NCBI GenBank assembly: GCA_964480915.1
Contig: CAYZRS010000004.1
Span: 62,001 to 126,000 of the forward strand
From: CAWGCE01 sp964480915
GTDB lineage: Bacteria; Planctomycetota; Planctomycetia; Pirellulales; Pirellulaceae
Direction of reading: 5' to 3'
Length of the DNA: 64,000 nucleotides
Positions 36,475 through 45,384 of the stretch are shown one piece after another. The notes beneath the pieces were generated by a model. It was given only the letters and a program-made list of their open reading frames with translations. It did no database searches and was not told the DNA's origin. The number at the start of each line of letters is the position of its first letter. Within the stretch, counting starts at the first letter, position 1. The position numbers were made by a program, and so were the translations under genes.

Positions 36475-37105
36475 GACGCTTCTCGATAAGAGTCCGCTCG
36501 CCCGAATTTATGCTGTTTCAGCAAACCGCCAAATTGGCAAGTTTGTCTTTGCAGTAACTATCATCGAGCAAATGATATGCCGCCGTCGCTAGCTTTGACC
36601 GCTAACACCCGACGATCTTGCGCCTAACCATCGAGCTAGGCGACCATTCTCCAATGCCGGAAAACCAGCCAGCACAGTAATTTACCACTATTCACGGCCC
36701 GCCCGTTAACTACTCAGAAAAGTTCATACTTTTCTCTTCGACTTCTATCGGTCAGTGAGACATTTGCGCTTTCGAAGCACAGTCAAGATTGGCAAACTTT
36801 GACGCATCGAGGCAACTTGCCGTGGCGATTTGCAACAGAATCCTGGCCGGCGACTGGCCAACGACTGGCCGGCGCACGACCGTTGAGGAAACCTCCGCAT
36901 GGTCCATTCAACGGATCGCTAGCCTCATTCAGCCCGCAAATACAGCAAGAATGGCCCCTGTTTCCTGCGGAATGGCAGCCACCAAGTCGATTATTCCTAG
37001 GAAAAAAATCAAATTGAGGCAATCATGTAGATTCGAGGCAAATACGGATAAACTGGCGGAAGAGTGCCGTTTGTCGTACCGGAAACCATCTGTATTGGAA
37101 TATCC
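36475..37105. other. Divergent intergenic region between the HlyD operon and haloperoxidase gene 1
   Basis: These 631 bases hold no convincing gene. They must contain the promoters of both divergent transcripts. The clearest structure is a perfect 8-4-8 inverted repeat at 36716-36735. A short direct repeat, GACTGGCC, occurs twice near 36855-36875. I could not fix promoter hexamers. Confidence 0.5.
36716..36735. promoter_or_regulatory. Perfect 8-4-8 inverted repeat, possible operator
   Basis: AGAAAAGT and ACTTTTCT are exact inverted complements separated by TCAT. The repeat lies in the divergent region about 240 bp upstream of the GAF-HlyD start and 370 bp upstream of the haloperoxidase start. 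It is A/T-rich and lacks a T-run, so it looks more like an operator than a terminator. The binding protein is unknown. Confidence 0.35.
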
Positions 37106-39460
37106 ATGAGCTGTCGTCTACGCCCAATTGTTTGCGCCATCGTTCTTTTCAGCCTAGCGGCATTCGCTCCCACAGCTGCGGCACAATCGGTCGCTCGACA
37201 ATGGAACGAGACGTTACTCGATGCGATCCGCATGGACTTCCCCGCGCCGACCGTGCATTCACGTAATCTTTATCACACCTCTGCAGCGATGTACGACGCT
37301 TGGTCGAGTTTTGACGCCGATTCCAACGGCGTTTTCTATGACACGAAACATTCGGCCGCCAACGTCGCCACGGCGCGGGACGAGGCGATCAGCTATGCCG
37401 CTTATCGTGTGCTTTCGCAGCGTTACCAATTGGCCACCGACCCGGTCGCCTCCCAAGCTCTCTTCGATAACCTGATGGGAAGCCTCGGTTACGATCCCAA
37501 CGTGACCACGACCGTCGGAAACACGCCGGCTGCCATTGGCAACCGAATCGCGGATCAGATTCTCACGGGCACATTGAACGATGGCTCGAACGAAGCAAAC
37601 AACTATGTCGACACGACCGGCTACGTGCCGGCCAACGAGCCGATGATTGCCGATTACCCAGGCGTGCTGCCCCGACTTGATGCTAATGGGAATCCATCCG
37701 ACCCGTTGACGGTCGATCCCAATCGTTGGCAACCGCTATTCATCGATTCGGCGTTAACTCAAAACGGACAGGTCGGTGAAGACTTGCAGACTTATATTGG
37801 ACCGCATTGGGGGGGAGTGACGACCTTTGCACTGAATAGTGCCAATGGTCCCACCAGTTGGTCCGACATCGACCCCGGCGCGCCGCCTCAACTGAATGGA
37901 GTTGGCGACCAAGAGTACCGTGACGACACGAAACTGGTCATCAACTACAGTCATTCTCTCGATCCGAATCAGGGACCGGGAACGGTAGTGATCAACGCCT
38001 CGCCAAACACGATTGGCAATCGGCCGCTGGGAACGCACACCGACCAGGGCTATGCGGTGAATCCTGTCACCGGGCAACCCTATGCCGACAACTTCGTAAA
38101 GACGGCCGACTACGGCCGCGTTTTGGCCGAGTTTTGGGCCGACGGACCTGAATCGGAAACGCCACCGGGTCACTGGAATGTGATCGCTAATGAAGTCGCC
38201 GACAATCCGCTAACCGTCAAACGGATCGGCGGCGTCGGCCCGGTCGTCGACGATTTGCAATGGGATGTCAAAACGTATTTAGCCCTCAATGGAGCCACTC
38301 ATGACGCCGCTGTGGCCGCTTGGGGTGCCAAAGAGAGTTACGATTACGTCCGCCCGATTACCAAGATTCGGTATCAAGGCCAGCTTGGACAATCGTCCGA
38401 CCCGGCCCTACCCTCCTATCACCCCGACGGCTTGGAATTGGAAGCTGAGATGATCGAGCTCATCACGGCGTCGTCCATCGCCGTCGGTGGCAAGCATCGC
38501 AACGTTTGGCTCAACGCCAACAAGGACAAAGATGGAAACTTCATCTTCAATTTTGATGAATCGGAACTGGTCGGCAAAGTTGCGATCAAAGCTTGGAATC
38601 ATGAGCCCGTCGATCCCACCATGGAGGTCAGCGGTACCGACTGGATTTTGGCACAAAACTGGGTCCCTTATCAGAGCGACAATTTTGTCACGCCGGCATT
38701 CGCAGCCTACGTTTCTGGGCACAGCACATTCAGTCGAGCAGCCGCAGAGATCCTAACAGCCATCACGGGTGACGCCTACTTCCCGGGCGGACTCGGTGAA
38801 ATGGAATTCGACACCTCGTTTCTCGATTTCGAAATTGGGCCGTCCGAAACCATCAAGTTGCAATGGGCCACCTATTTCGATGCGGCCGATGAAGCGGGCA
38901 TTTCTCGCCTATGGGGCGGCATCCATGTTCCGGCAGACGACTTCTTGGGCCGCATTATGGGTTCGAGCATTGGCATCGACGCCTTCCAACACGCGCTGTC
39001 GTTCTTCCTTCCAGACGGCGACTTCAACAACGACGGCTCGTACGACTGTTCCGATATCGACGCGTTAGTTCAAGAGATCGCCCAGTCGACGAATTCGGCA
39101 TCGTTCGACCTGAATGGCGATGGCAGCGTCGATGGCACTGACCTTGATGGCTGGCTGGCAGAAGCCGGAGCAGCCAACTTGACCTCGGGTGCCGCCTATT
39201 TACTCGGCGATGCCAACCTCGACGGCAGCGTCGACGGCGTCGATTTCGTCGCGTGGAACACCCACAAATTCACCTCCACTGCGGCTTGGTGTGATGGCGA
39301 CTTCAACGCCGATGGTGAAGTCAACGGTCTCGACTTCGTGATTTGGAATTCGAACAAGTTCCAATCGGCTGACGATGTGAGCTCGGTCCCTGAACCGGCC
39401 ACGTCGCTGCTCTCCTTACTGACAGTATGGGCGCTCCTGCAGTACCGTCGCCGAAGATAG
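37106..39460 (+). CDS. Secreted vanadium-haloperoxidase/PAP2-type protein with dockerin-like and PEP-CTERM-like tail (copy 1)
   Basis: A 784-residue exported enzyme. The chosen ATG gives a signal peptide (MSCRLRPIVCAIVLFSLAAF..AAA); a longer frame starts at 37064 but adds a non-signal segment. The vanadate/phosphate pocket of the haloperoxidase-PAP2 fold is complete: K409..RP (K-x6-RP in KESYDYVRP), VSGHS with His539, and SR-x5-H with His607 in SRLWGGIH. Near 39190-39370 come two dockerin-like calcium loops of the type GDANLDG..D..D..WN..KF. A PEP-CTERM-like end follows (SVPEPATS, a hydrophobic helix, RRRR). The reaction could be halide oxidation or phosphate-ester hydrolysis; sequence alone does not decide. 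A paralogue lies at 45385-47625. Confidence 0.82.
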   Translation: MSCRLRPIVCAIVLFSLAAFAPTAAAQSVARQWNETLLDAIRMDFPAPTVHSRNLYHTSAAMYDAWSSFDADSNGVFYDTKHSAANVATARDEAISYAAYRVLSQRYQLATDPVASQALFDNLMGSLGYDPNVTTTVGNTPAAIGNRIADQILTGTLNDGSNEANNYVDTTGYVPANEPMIADYPGVLPRLDANGNPSDPLTVDPNRWQPLFIDSALTQNGQVGEDLQTYIGPHWGGVTTFALNSANGPTSWSDIDPGAPPQLNGVGDQEYRDDTKLVINYSHSLDPNQGPGTVVINASPNTIGNRPLGTHTDQGYAVNPVTGQPYADNFVKTADYGRVLAEFWADGPESETPPGHWNVIANEVADNPLTVKRIGGVGPVVDDLQWDVKTYLALNGATHDAAVAAWGAKESYDYVRPITKIRYQGQLGQSSDPALPSYHPDGLELEAEMIELITASSIAVGGKHRNVWLNANKDKDGNFIFNFDESELVGKVAIKAWNHEPVDPTMEVSGTDWILAQNWVPYQSDNFVTPAFAAYVSGHSTFSRAAAEILTAITGDAYFPGGLGEMEFDTSFLDFEIGPSETIKLQWATYFDAADEAGISRLWGGIHVPADDFLGRIMGSSIGIDAFQHALSFFLPDGDFNNDGSYDCSDIDALVQEIAQSTNSASFDLNGDGSVDGTDLDGWLAEAGAANLTSGAAYLLGDANLDGSVDGVDFVAWNTHKFTSTAAWCDGDFNADGEVNGLDFVIWNSNKFQSADDVSSVPEPATSLLSLLTVWALLQYRRRR

Positions 39461-39493
39461 TGGCGACCAAGTCTTGATAGCGACCGAGTTTTG

Positions 39494-39546
39494 ATAGCGG
39501 CCGAGAAGGCCCTTACCTGACAAACGAGGCGGGTGACGGCCGCTAT
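39494..39546. terminator. Inverted repeat between convergent genes, possible terminator
   Basis: ATAGCGGCCG (39494-39503) and CGGCCGCTAT (39537-39546) are perfect 10-bp arms 33 bases apart. The right arm overlaps the stop codon of the SecA-like gene. They sit between two convergent genes, so a bidirectional stop signal is plausible. There is no T-run on either side. A degenerate 17-bp tandem repeat (GATAGYGRCCRAG-like, three copies, about 39456-39505) overlaps the left arm. Confidence 0.4.
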
Positions 39547-41537
39547 TGATCCGGCATGTCGAGATACGGGTCTTGTCCCATTTCGACATGCATCTTCTTG
39601 CGATGTTTTTCGTGGTACATCAGCACTTTACGGCCGCTGAAATGGCGTCGCTCAATCTTCCGCTGGGCTCGCCGGAACGCGCTAGAAGCCATCGTTGAGG
39701 TCCCGTCGCCGCGGACACCGGCCCGCCTGCGAATCTTGTCTGCTTTTTTCGGGCCATACGCCAGCTCGAGGATTTCATCGTCGACGGCCAGGTACTGTTG
39801 AAACGAACCAGGATCACCTTGCCGTCCGCTGCGGCCAACCAGCTGACGATCGATCCGAGCCGCATCGTGAACTTCGGTACAGATGACGTGCAGCCCACCC
39901 AGTTCGGCCACCCCTTCGCCAAGCTTGATATCGGTTCCGCGACCGGCCATGTTCGTGGCCACGGTCACTTTCCCCATCTGACCTGCGTCTTTGACAATTT
40001 CGGCTTCCCGCACGACGTGTCGAGCGTTGAGTACTTCGTGCGGCACGCCGGCTTCGTTGAGCAATCTCGAGAGCGTTTCCGACTTCTCAATCGTTCGCGT
40101 TCCCACCAAGACCGGTCGCCCAATCGAGTGCATCTCTTGAATCTGCTTGACGATCGCCTGCCACTTGGCATCCTCATTTGGAAAAACGATATCTGGCATC
40201 TTTTGCCGAGCCACTTTTCGGTTCGTCGGGATCGGATAGACGCTGGTGTCGTAAATTTTTCGCAACTCGCCCGCGGAAGAAGCAGCCGTACCCGTCATAC
40301 CACCCAGCAGTTCGTAACGACGAAACAGATCCTGCACCGTCACGCGTGCCGCGTGTCCAGTCTCGACCGAAATCTCGACACCTTCTTTGGCCTCCACCGA
40401 CTGGTGAATACCGGCGCTCCATTTTCGTCCTTCGGCCATACGGCCAGTGAACTCATCGACGATGACAATTTCGCCATCTTTCACGACGTATTGCTGATGC
40501 AGAAAGAACTCACGAGCCACTTTGACAGCTCGCTCGATGTACTCGTAGATATCGACCAACCCGACCGGCCCCATCTCTTCCGGCTTATCCATCATGCGGG
40601 TCTTTTGTCGACCCTCGAAAGTTAATTCGACTTTCTTTTTTTCATGATCGTAATCGTAGTGTAGGTCTTCTTCGAATTCCTTGGCCGCCTCAGCAGCCCA
40701 GCGGTAACAGGCAACCGCTCGCATCTGAGCTTCCCCAGGGATGGCGCTGATGATCAACGGCGTTCTCGCTTCATCAATCAGAATGCTGTCCGCCTCATCG
40801 ACCAGACAGAAGTGCATGCCGCGTTGCACTGGCTGTTCGTTCTTCGATTGCATATCGAGTCCGGCGCTCTTCCAAGAGTTACCCGTCTCGCCCGTGCGGC
40901 GGATAAGCAACCGGTCACGCAGGAAATCGAAGCCAAACTCTTTCGCAGTGCCATACGTCACATCGGAGTTGTAGGCGTCGCGGCGCTCATCTTGCCCCAT
41001 CCCCGTTTGGACAACGCCCACGCTAAGCCCCAGCGCACTGTAGATCGGCTTCATCAATTCGGCATCGCGAGAGGCCAAGTAATCGTTGACGGTCGCAAGG
41101 TGAGAGCCTTTCCCGATCAATGCGTGCATGTACATCGGAATCGTTGCCGTGAGTGTCTTTCCCTCACCCGTTTCCATTTCGGCAATGTTGCCGTGAAATA
41201 TTGAAATTCCACCCAGCACTTGGACGTCGTAGTGGCGCATGCCCATTTTTCGACGGCCAGCCTCGCGGCACAAAGCACAGCCCTCGGCGAGCAATTTGTC
41301 GAGTTTCTCTCCGCTGCGAGCGCGATATTGCAAAGACAAACTTCGCTTCTTCAACTGCGTATCGGTAATCCCTTGCAGTTCCGATTCGAAGGCCGCGACT
41401 TCCAGCGCTTTGTTCCGCCACCAAGAGAGTCGCCCATGCAGGCGAGCCTTACGCAAGTCCAGACTCGGCCGGGACGAGCTACTGACCGCAGGCACCGTGT
41501 CGGTGGGCGTTGGGAGATTATCGGCAGTCGTCGACAT
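39543..41537 (-). CDS. Shortened SecA-like preprotein translocase ATPase
   Basis: At 664 residues this is about 200-250 shorter than housekeeping SecA. The motor is intact: METGEGKTLTA (Walker A), LVDEADSILIDEARTPLIIS (Walker B), the preprotein cross-linking region, GGMTGTA, VATNMAGRGTDIKL and LVGRSGRQGDPGS. The chain ends soon after the second nucleotide-binding domain, with a basic stretch. The helical wing, the rest of the scaffold and the zinc-binding tail are absent. I read this as an accessory SecA paralogue and expect a full-length SecA elsewhere in the genome. Its substrate is unknown; nearby genes encode many exported proteins. It is convergent with haloperoxidase gene 1. Confidence 0.85.
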   Translation of the reverse strand: MSTTADNLPTPTDTVPAVSSSSRPSLDLRKARLHGRLSWWRNKALEVAAFESELQGITDTQLKKRSLSLQYRARSGEKLDKLLAEGCALCREAGRRKMGMRHYDVQVLGGISIFHGNIAEMETGEGKTLTATIPMYMHALIGKGSHLATVNDYLASRDAELMKPIYSALGLSVGVVQTGMGQDERRDAYNSDVTYGTAKEFGFDFLRDRLLIRRTGETGNSWKSAGLDMQSKNEQPVQRGMHFCLVDEADSILIDEARTPLIISAIPGEAQMRAVACYRWAAEAAKEFEEDLHYDYDHEKKKVELTFEGRQKTRMMDKPEEMGPVGLVDIYEYIERAVKVAREFFLHQQYVVKDGEIVIVDEFTGRMAEGRKWSAGIHQSVEAKEGVEISVETGHAARVTVQDLFRRYELLGGMTGTAASSAGELRKIYDTSVYPIPTNRKVARQKMPDIVFPNEDAKWQAIVKQIQEMHSIGRPVLVGTRTIEKSETLSRLLNEAGVPHEVLNARHVVREAEIVKDAGQMGKVTVATNMAGRGTDIKLGEGVAELGGLHVICTEVHDAARIDRQLVGRSGRQGDPGSFQQYLAVDDEILELAYGPKKADKIRRRAGVRGDGTSTMASSAFRRAQRKIERRHFSGRKVLMYHEKHRKKMHVEMGQDPYLDMPDQ

Positions 41538-41693
41538 GGCAATGATTCAATGAATTTGGGTCGTCGTCTCGGCAATGACTCTCTTTAGTATATCGCCCGA
41601 TGAGGAATCCGAGTGAAGAGCAGCACGTCAACGGCGGTGTTTTGAGCCGATTTAACACGACTTGGCCGTTCGAATCGACATCATCGCTCGACT

Positions 41694-42641
41694 TTACGAC
41701 TCGTCCAGCAAAGCCGACACATGGGCGCAAACCCCTTTGGCGACGCCCTGCAAGCTGTAACCTCCCTCAAGAAACGACACCAACCGGCCTTCCGAGTATT
41801 CATCAGCGATCGATTTGAGCAGTTTTGTCAGCTGAGCAAAGTGTTCATCTTCCAACAGAAAATTGCCAAGCGGATCCCCTCTTCGCGAATCAAACCCGGC
41901 CGAAATGAGGATCAGCTCGGGACGAAAGGCTGACACCGCCGGCAACAGTTTGGTTTCATAGGCAGCCATCATTTCGTCTGCTGGAACATTCGCCGGCAAG
42001 GGCAAGTTAAGTGTCGTACCTAACCCTCTCCCCGTCCCCGTTTCATCCGCGTCACCGGTGTGGGGATACCAGGGCGACTGGTGCGAACTAACAAAGAGAA
42101 CCGACTCGTCATCATAGAAGACATCTTGCGTACCGTTGCCGTGGTGGACGTCCCAATCAATGATGGCCACCTTGCCAATGCCAAGCGATTTCTGCGCGTA
42201 CCTTGCGGCAATCGCGATGTTGCTTAATACGCAAAACCCCATGCCGACATCTCGTGTGGCATGGTGCCCCGGAGGCCGCACGGCACAGAACGCATTGGAC
42301 ACATGCCGGGAGACGACCGCATCGACTGCGACCGTACCGGCCCCTGCGGCGAGCGCAGCGACTTCCCACGAATCAAGGCAGACCGCCGTGTCGCCGGTCG
42401 ACAGTAAACGCTTTCCCGCTTCGATGTCTGCTTTCGCTTGTGCCAAGTAGTTGGCCCCGTGCACGAGGCCCATTGATTCGTCCGCACAGGGTATCGGATC
42501 GAGCTTTACGAGTCGATCTTCAAGCCCCGTCTCTGTCAGTTCGGCCCAGATCGATTCGAGGCGCGTCGGACGCTCGGGATGCCCGGTTCCCGTTTTGTGC
42601 TTCAAATAGGCAGTGCTTGTGACGAAAGCAGTAGAAGTCAT
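41694..42641 (-). CDS. Histone-deacetylase-family amidohydrolase
   Basis: A 315-residue cytosolic enzyme of the HDAC/acetoin-utilisation/acetylpolyamine amidohydrolase superfamily, with a class II-like pattern. Visible signatures are TGTGHPERP near the N-terminus, RPPGHHA with the catalytic His pair, DWDVHHGNGTQ with zinc-binding Asp and His, and SAGFDSRRGDP with the third zinc ligand Asp. All expected catalytic residues are present. The ATG at 42641 has AGGG 9 bases upstream and starts like family members; the longer TTG start at 42692 is less likely. Substrates may be acetyl-lysine or acetylpolyamines. It diverges from the dehydrogenase gene at 42791. Neighbours give no clear pathway. Confidence 0.88.
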   Translation of the reverse strand: MTSTAFVTSTAYLKHKTGTGHPERPTRLESIWAELTETGLEDRLVKLDPIPCADESMGLVHGANYLAQAKADIEAGKRLLSTGDTAVCLDSWEVAALAAGAGTVAVDAVVSRHVSNAFCAVRPPGHHATRDVGMGFCVLSNIAIAARYAQKSLGIGKVAIIDWDVHHGNGTQDVFYDDESVLFVSSHQSPWYPHTGDADETGTGRGLGTTLNLPLPANVPADEMMAAYETKLLPAVSAFRPELILISAGFDSRRGDPLGNFLLEDEHFAQLTKLLKSIADEYSEGRLVSFLEGGYSLQGVAKGVCAHVSALLDES

Positions 42642-42790
42642 CGATAAAGCCCTGGAATCGTTGCGGATTGCTTGCGACAGGTTGTCACTCAAGATACCCT
42701 AGGGATTGGGGAAATTCGGCCGCGCGGCCTGCGGCATTCGATCTGCTGAGTTGCCGCTGACGGCTTCCAATCAAAACCGACGAGGGGTCA

Positions 42791-45064
42791 ATGACTAAAC
42801 ATTTTATCACCGTTTCTATCGTCCTAGGACTACTCGCTGTCGGCCTGCAAAATGCGGCAGCTCAATCTTCCGCCCAGCGCGTGACGTCCTCGCTTTCCGA
42901 CCCACTCTACGGCACCCATATTCCTGGTGACACCAATCGCATGTTCTGGCTCCAACAGGGCTCGGGCGGAACTGGCCAGATTATCTCTCAAAATCTAACG
43001 ACCGGTGCGACTTCCAATTTCATGAGTATTTCCGGTTTGTTTACCGGTGGTGAGCGAGGCCTTCTGGGTCTCGCATTTGACCCCAACTACGCAACGAATG
43101 GTCAGTTCTATACCTATGTGTCGGCCAACTCGTTCGGCGCCCACCAGTCGCAAGTTCGTCGTTACACCGTGTCTGGCGATCCGGCCACTTCCAACGTCGG
43201 CGACCCGAACAGCTCGGAACTGATCATGTCATTTTCGCAGCCTTTTTCGAATCATAACGGCGGCTGGATTGGCTTCAATCCGAAAGTCGATCCAAGCGAT
43301 CCCCAGTACCTATACATTGGGTCGGGCGATGGCGGCAGCGGGGGTGACCCGGGCGACCGATCGCAAGATATTACGAATCAACTGCTGGGAAAAATTCTGC
43401 GCATCGACGTCAATGGTGACGACTTTCCCGCTGACCCCGGCAAGAACTACGCGATTCCTGCCTCGAATCCCTTCGTAGGCACAACCGGCGATGACGAGAT
43501 TTGGGCTTATGGAATTCGGAATCCATGGCGCAATAGTTTCGATCGCAAAACGGGCGACTTTTGGATCGGCGATGTCGGACAGAATGTCCGAGAAGAAATT
43601 AACTTCCAACCGGCGAACAGTCCGGGTGGCGAAAATTACGGTTGGCGTGTCATGGAGGGCACAAGGTGTTTCAACAACAATTCGGTTGGCCCACCCTGTT
43701 TCGACGATTCATTGGTCGATCCAATCCACGAGTACAATCACAACAGCGCCGGTGGATTTTCCGTTACCGGTGGCTACACGTATCACGGATCGGCATCGGA
43801 ATTTAGCGGCCTCTATTTCTTTGCCGATTTCGCAACGAACAATATCTGGACGCTGGACCCTTACGCCGAGGACCCTTCGGCCAGTGTCCTTCTGCGAAAC
43901 AACCAACTCGTCACGAATGCCGGTAGCATCAGCGGCGTTTCGTCGTTCGCAGAAGATGCCAACGGCGAAGTCTATATCGTGAGCTACAACGGCAACACTT
44001 ACCGCATCGAATCCTCCTCGACCGATGCGGTTTGGGATGGCAACGCCGCCGTCGGAACTGCCGGCAACGGGATGAGCTGGAACGATGCCAATAACTGGAC
44101 CCGTGGTGGAACGACGGACCAGGTGATGGTGGCCAGTGATCGAGTCGTCTTCGCACCCGGTTCTTCTTCGATGTCGGTCGATTTGCAAGGCAATCGGACT
44201 GCCGGAGCCGTGCTCTTCCAAGCCGGCTACGATCTGACAGGTGGAACTCTAACCGTGCGTTCCGGGGACATCTCGGTCGATGCCGGCGTGGTTGCCAGCA
44301 TCAATGGAGGCGTCGCGGCAGAAACGTCCAACGCCAGCATTCGCAAGCGTGGCGCTGGTCAGCTGGACCTCAATGGGACCGCAGGCCAAGTCGTTGTCCT
44401 CGAAGGCACGCTCGGTGGCATCGGAACGATCGATTCGATTCGTGCTTACGCGGGTTCCCGAGTGGCACCCGGACTTGTCGTCGGTGAGCTCACGACGTCA
44501 AGCTACACACAGCAAGCGGGAGCCACACTGGAAATTCAAATCGGACTTACCAGTGACAAATTGACCGTGAACGGCACCGCATCCATTGATGGCGATCTAG
44601 AAATCGACAGCTCGCTTTACACGCCTACCGCGCGGGGCACTGTCGACGATTTCGTTTTGGTGACCGCCACTGCCCTGATCGGTTCGTTTGACGAGGTAAC
44701 GTTTGACGGCATCGCGATTACGCCCAGCGGCAACGAGCATGTCGGCGACGGCCTGTTCGTGAATTACTCGACGACCAGCACAGAGGTGCTGCTCTCGAAC
44801 TACTACGCGCTGCCGGGTGATGCCAACGGTGACGGAACGGTCAACGGTGAAGACTTCCTGATTTGGAACGCCAATAAGTTCACTTCGGGAACCGATTGGA
44901 CCACGGGCGACTTCAACGGCGACGGAGACACCAACGGCGCAGACTTCCTCTTGTGGAACCAGTTCAAGTTCACGTCGGCCGATTTGGCCGCTGTCCCTGA
45001 GCCAACGGGTCTGCTCGTGCTACTGGCAGGGCTGGCCGGCCTGGCCATCCGCCGACGAGTTTAG
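42791..45064 (+). CDS. Secreted PQQ-type glucose/sorbosone dehydrogenase with dockerin-like and PEP-CTERM-like tail
   Basis: A 757-residue exported protein. The signal peptide is MTKHFITVSIVLGLLAVGLQ.. and GAGGGG precedes the ATG by three bases. Residues about 30-405 are a six-bladed glucose/sorbosone dehydrogenase propeller (GERGLLGLAFDP, YIGSGDGGSGGDPGD, WAYGIRNPWRNSFD). The cofactor is PQQ in characterised members. Residues about 415-640 resemble the autotransporter-associated beta-strand segments of planctomycete surface proteins (WNDANNWTRGG, KRGAGQLDLNG). Two dockerin-like loops of the WN..KF type follow (GDANGDGTVNGEDFLIWN and GDFNGDGDTNGADFLLWN). The end is a PEP-CTERM-like signal (VPEPTG, hydrophobic helix, RRR). 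It probably oxidises sugars outside the cytoplasm. A strong terminator follows. Confidence 0.85.
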   Translation: MTKHFITVSIVLGLLAVGLQNAAAQSSAQRVTSSLSDPLYGTHIPGDTNRMFWLQQGSGGTGQIISQNLTTGATSNFMSISGLFTGGERGLLGLAFDPNYATNGQFYTYVSANSFGAHQSQVRRYTVSGDPATSNVGDPNSSELIMSFSQPFSNHNGGWIGFNPKVDPSDPQYLYIGSGDGGSGGDPGDRSQDITNQLLGKILRIDVNGDDFPADPGKNYAIPASNPFVGTTGDDEIWAYGIRNPWRNSFDRKTGDFWIGDVGQNVREEINFQPANSPGGENYGWRVMEGTRCFNNNSVGPPCFDDSLVDPIHEYNHNSAGGFSVTGGYTYHGSASEFSGLYFFADFATNNIWTLDPYAEDPSASVLLRNNQLVTNAGSISGVSSFAEDANGEVYIVSYNGNTYRIESSSTDAVWDGNAAVGTAGNGMSWNDANNWTRGGTTDQVMVASDRVVFAPGSSSMSVDLQGNRTAGAVLFQAGYDLTGGTLTVRSGDISVDAGVVASINGGVAAETSNASIRKRGAGQLDLNGTAGQVVVLEGTLGGIGTIDSIRAYAGSRVAPGLVVGELTTSSYTQQAGATLEIQIGLTSDKLTVNGTASIDGDLEIDSSLYTPTARGTVDDFVLVTATALIGSFDEVTFDGIAITPSGNEHVGDGLFVNYSTTSTEVLLSNYYALPGDANGDGTVNGEDFLIWNANKFTSGTDWTTGDFNGDGDTNGADFLLWNQFKFTSADLAAVPEPTGLLVLLAGLAGLAIRRRV

Positions 45065-45384
45065 CTCGCAACGTCGGACCTTAAAATTGTCCATCCATCA
45101 CGGCCGCATTGCCTTCACTCGTGTACCCCGCGAGTGAAGGCATGCGGCTTTTTTCGTTTCGATCAGGGAATCGCAGCGGAGGCCCCGGTCGCGATGGCCG
45201 GAAGTCGAAATCTTCCCGTCGGGACAGCCCCTTTCTGCGTCCGGGGTCCCAGCGACGGCAGCCGCAGAGCCGGCAAAATCAGCATTCGCGTTCCTGGACA
45301 AGCCTTTCGCGTGCCAGAATCGAACTCCGTGTTAGTATGGTACTTAACACTTCTAGGCCTTTATCCTGTCTCGGGAGAACTAAG
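45065..45384. other. Intergenic region before haloperoxidase gene 2
   Basis: It begins with the strong terminator at 45103-45154. Between 45155 and 45328 I see nothing recognisable. An imperfect inverted repeat lies at 45329-45350 (GTGTTA-GTA, TGG, TACTTAACAC, one bulged base), in an A/T-richer patch about 35 bases before the start codon. It may be an operator or a leader hairpin. GGGAGA at 45373-45378 is the ribosome site. Confidence 0.5.
45103..45154 (+). terminator. Rho-independent terminator of the dehydrogenase gene
   Basis: GCCGCA then GCCTTCACTCG (45103-45121) pairs with CGAGTGAAGGC and TGCGGC (45131-45148), giving an 18-bp stem with a single bulged T and a 9-base loop. TTTTTT follows directly (45149-45154). 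It starts 39 bases after the dehydrogenase stop codon. Confidence 0.95.

Noticed and set aside
39798..40625. A 275-codon plus-strand frame antisense to the SecA-like gene
   Set aside because: The SecA motifs on the minus strand are unambiguous. The plus-strand translation has no domain and no ribosome site.
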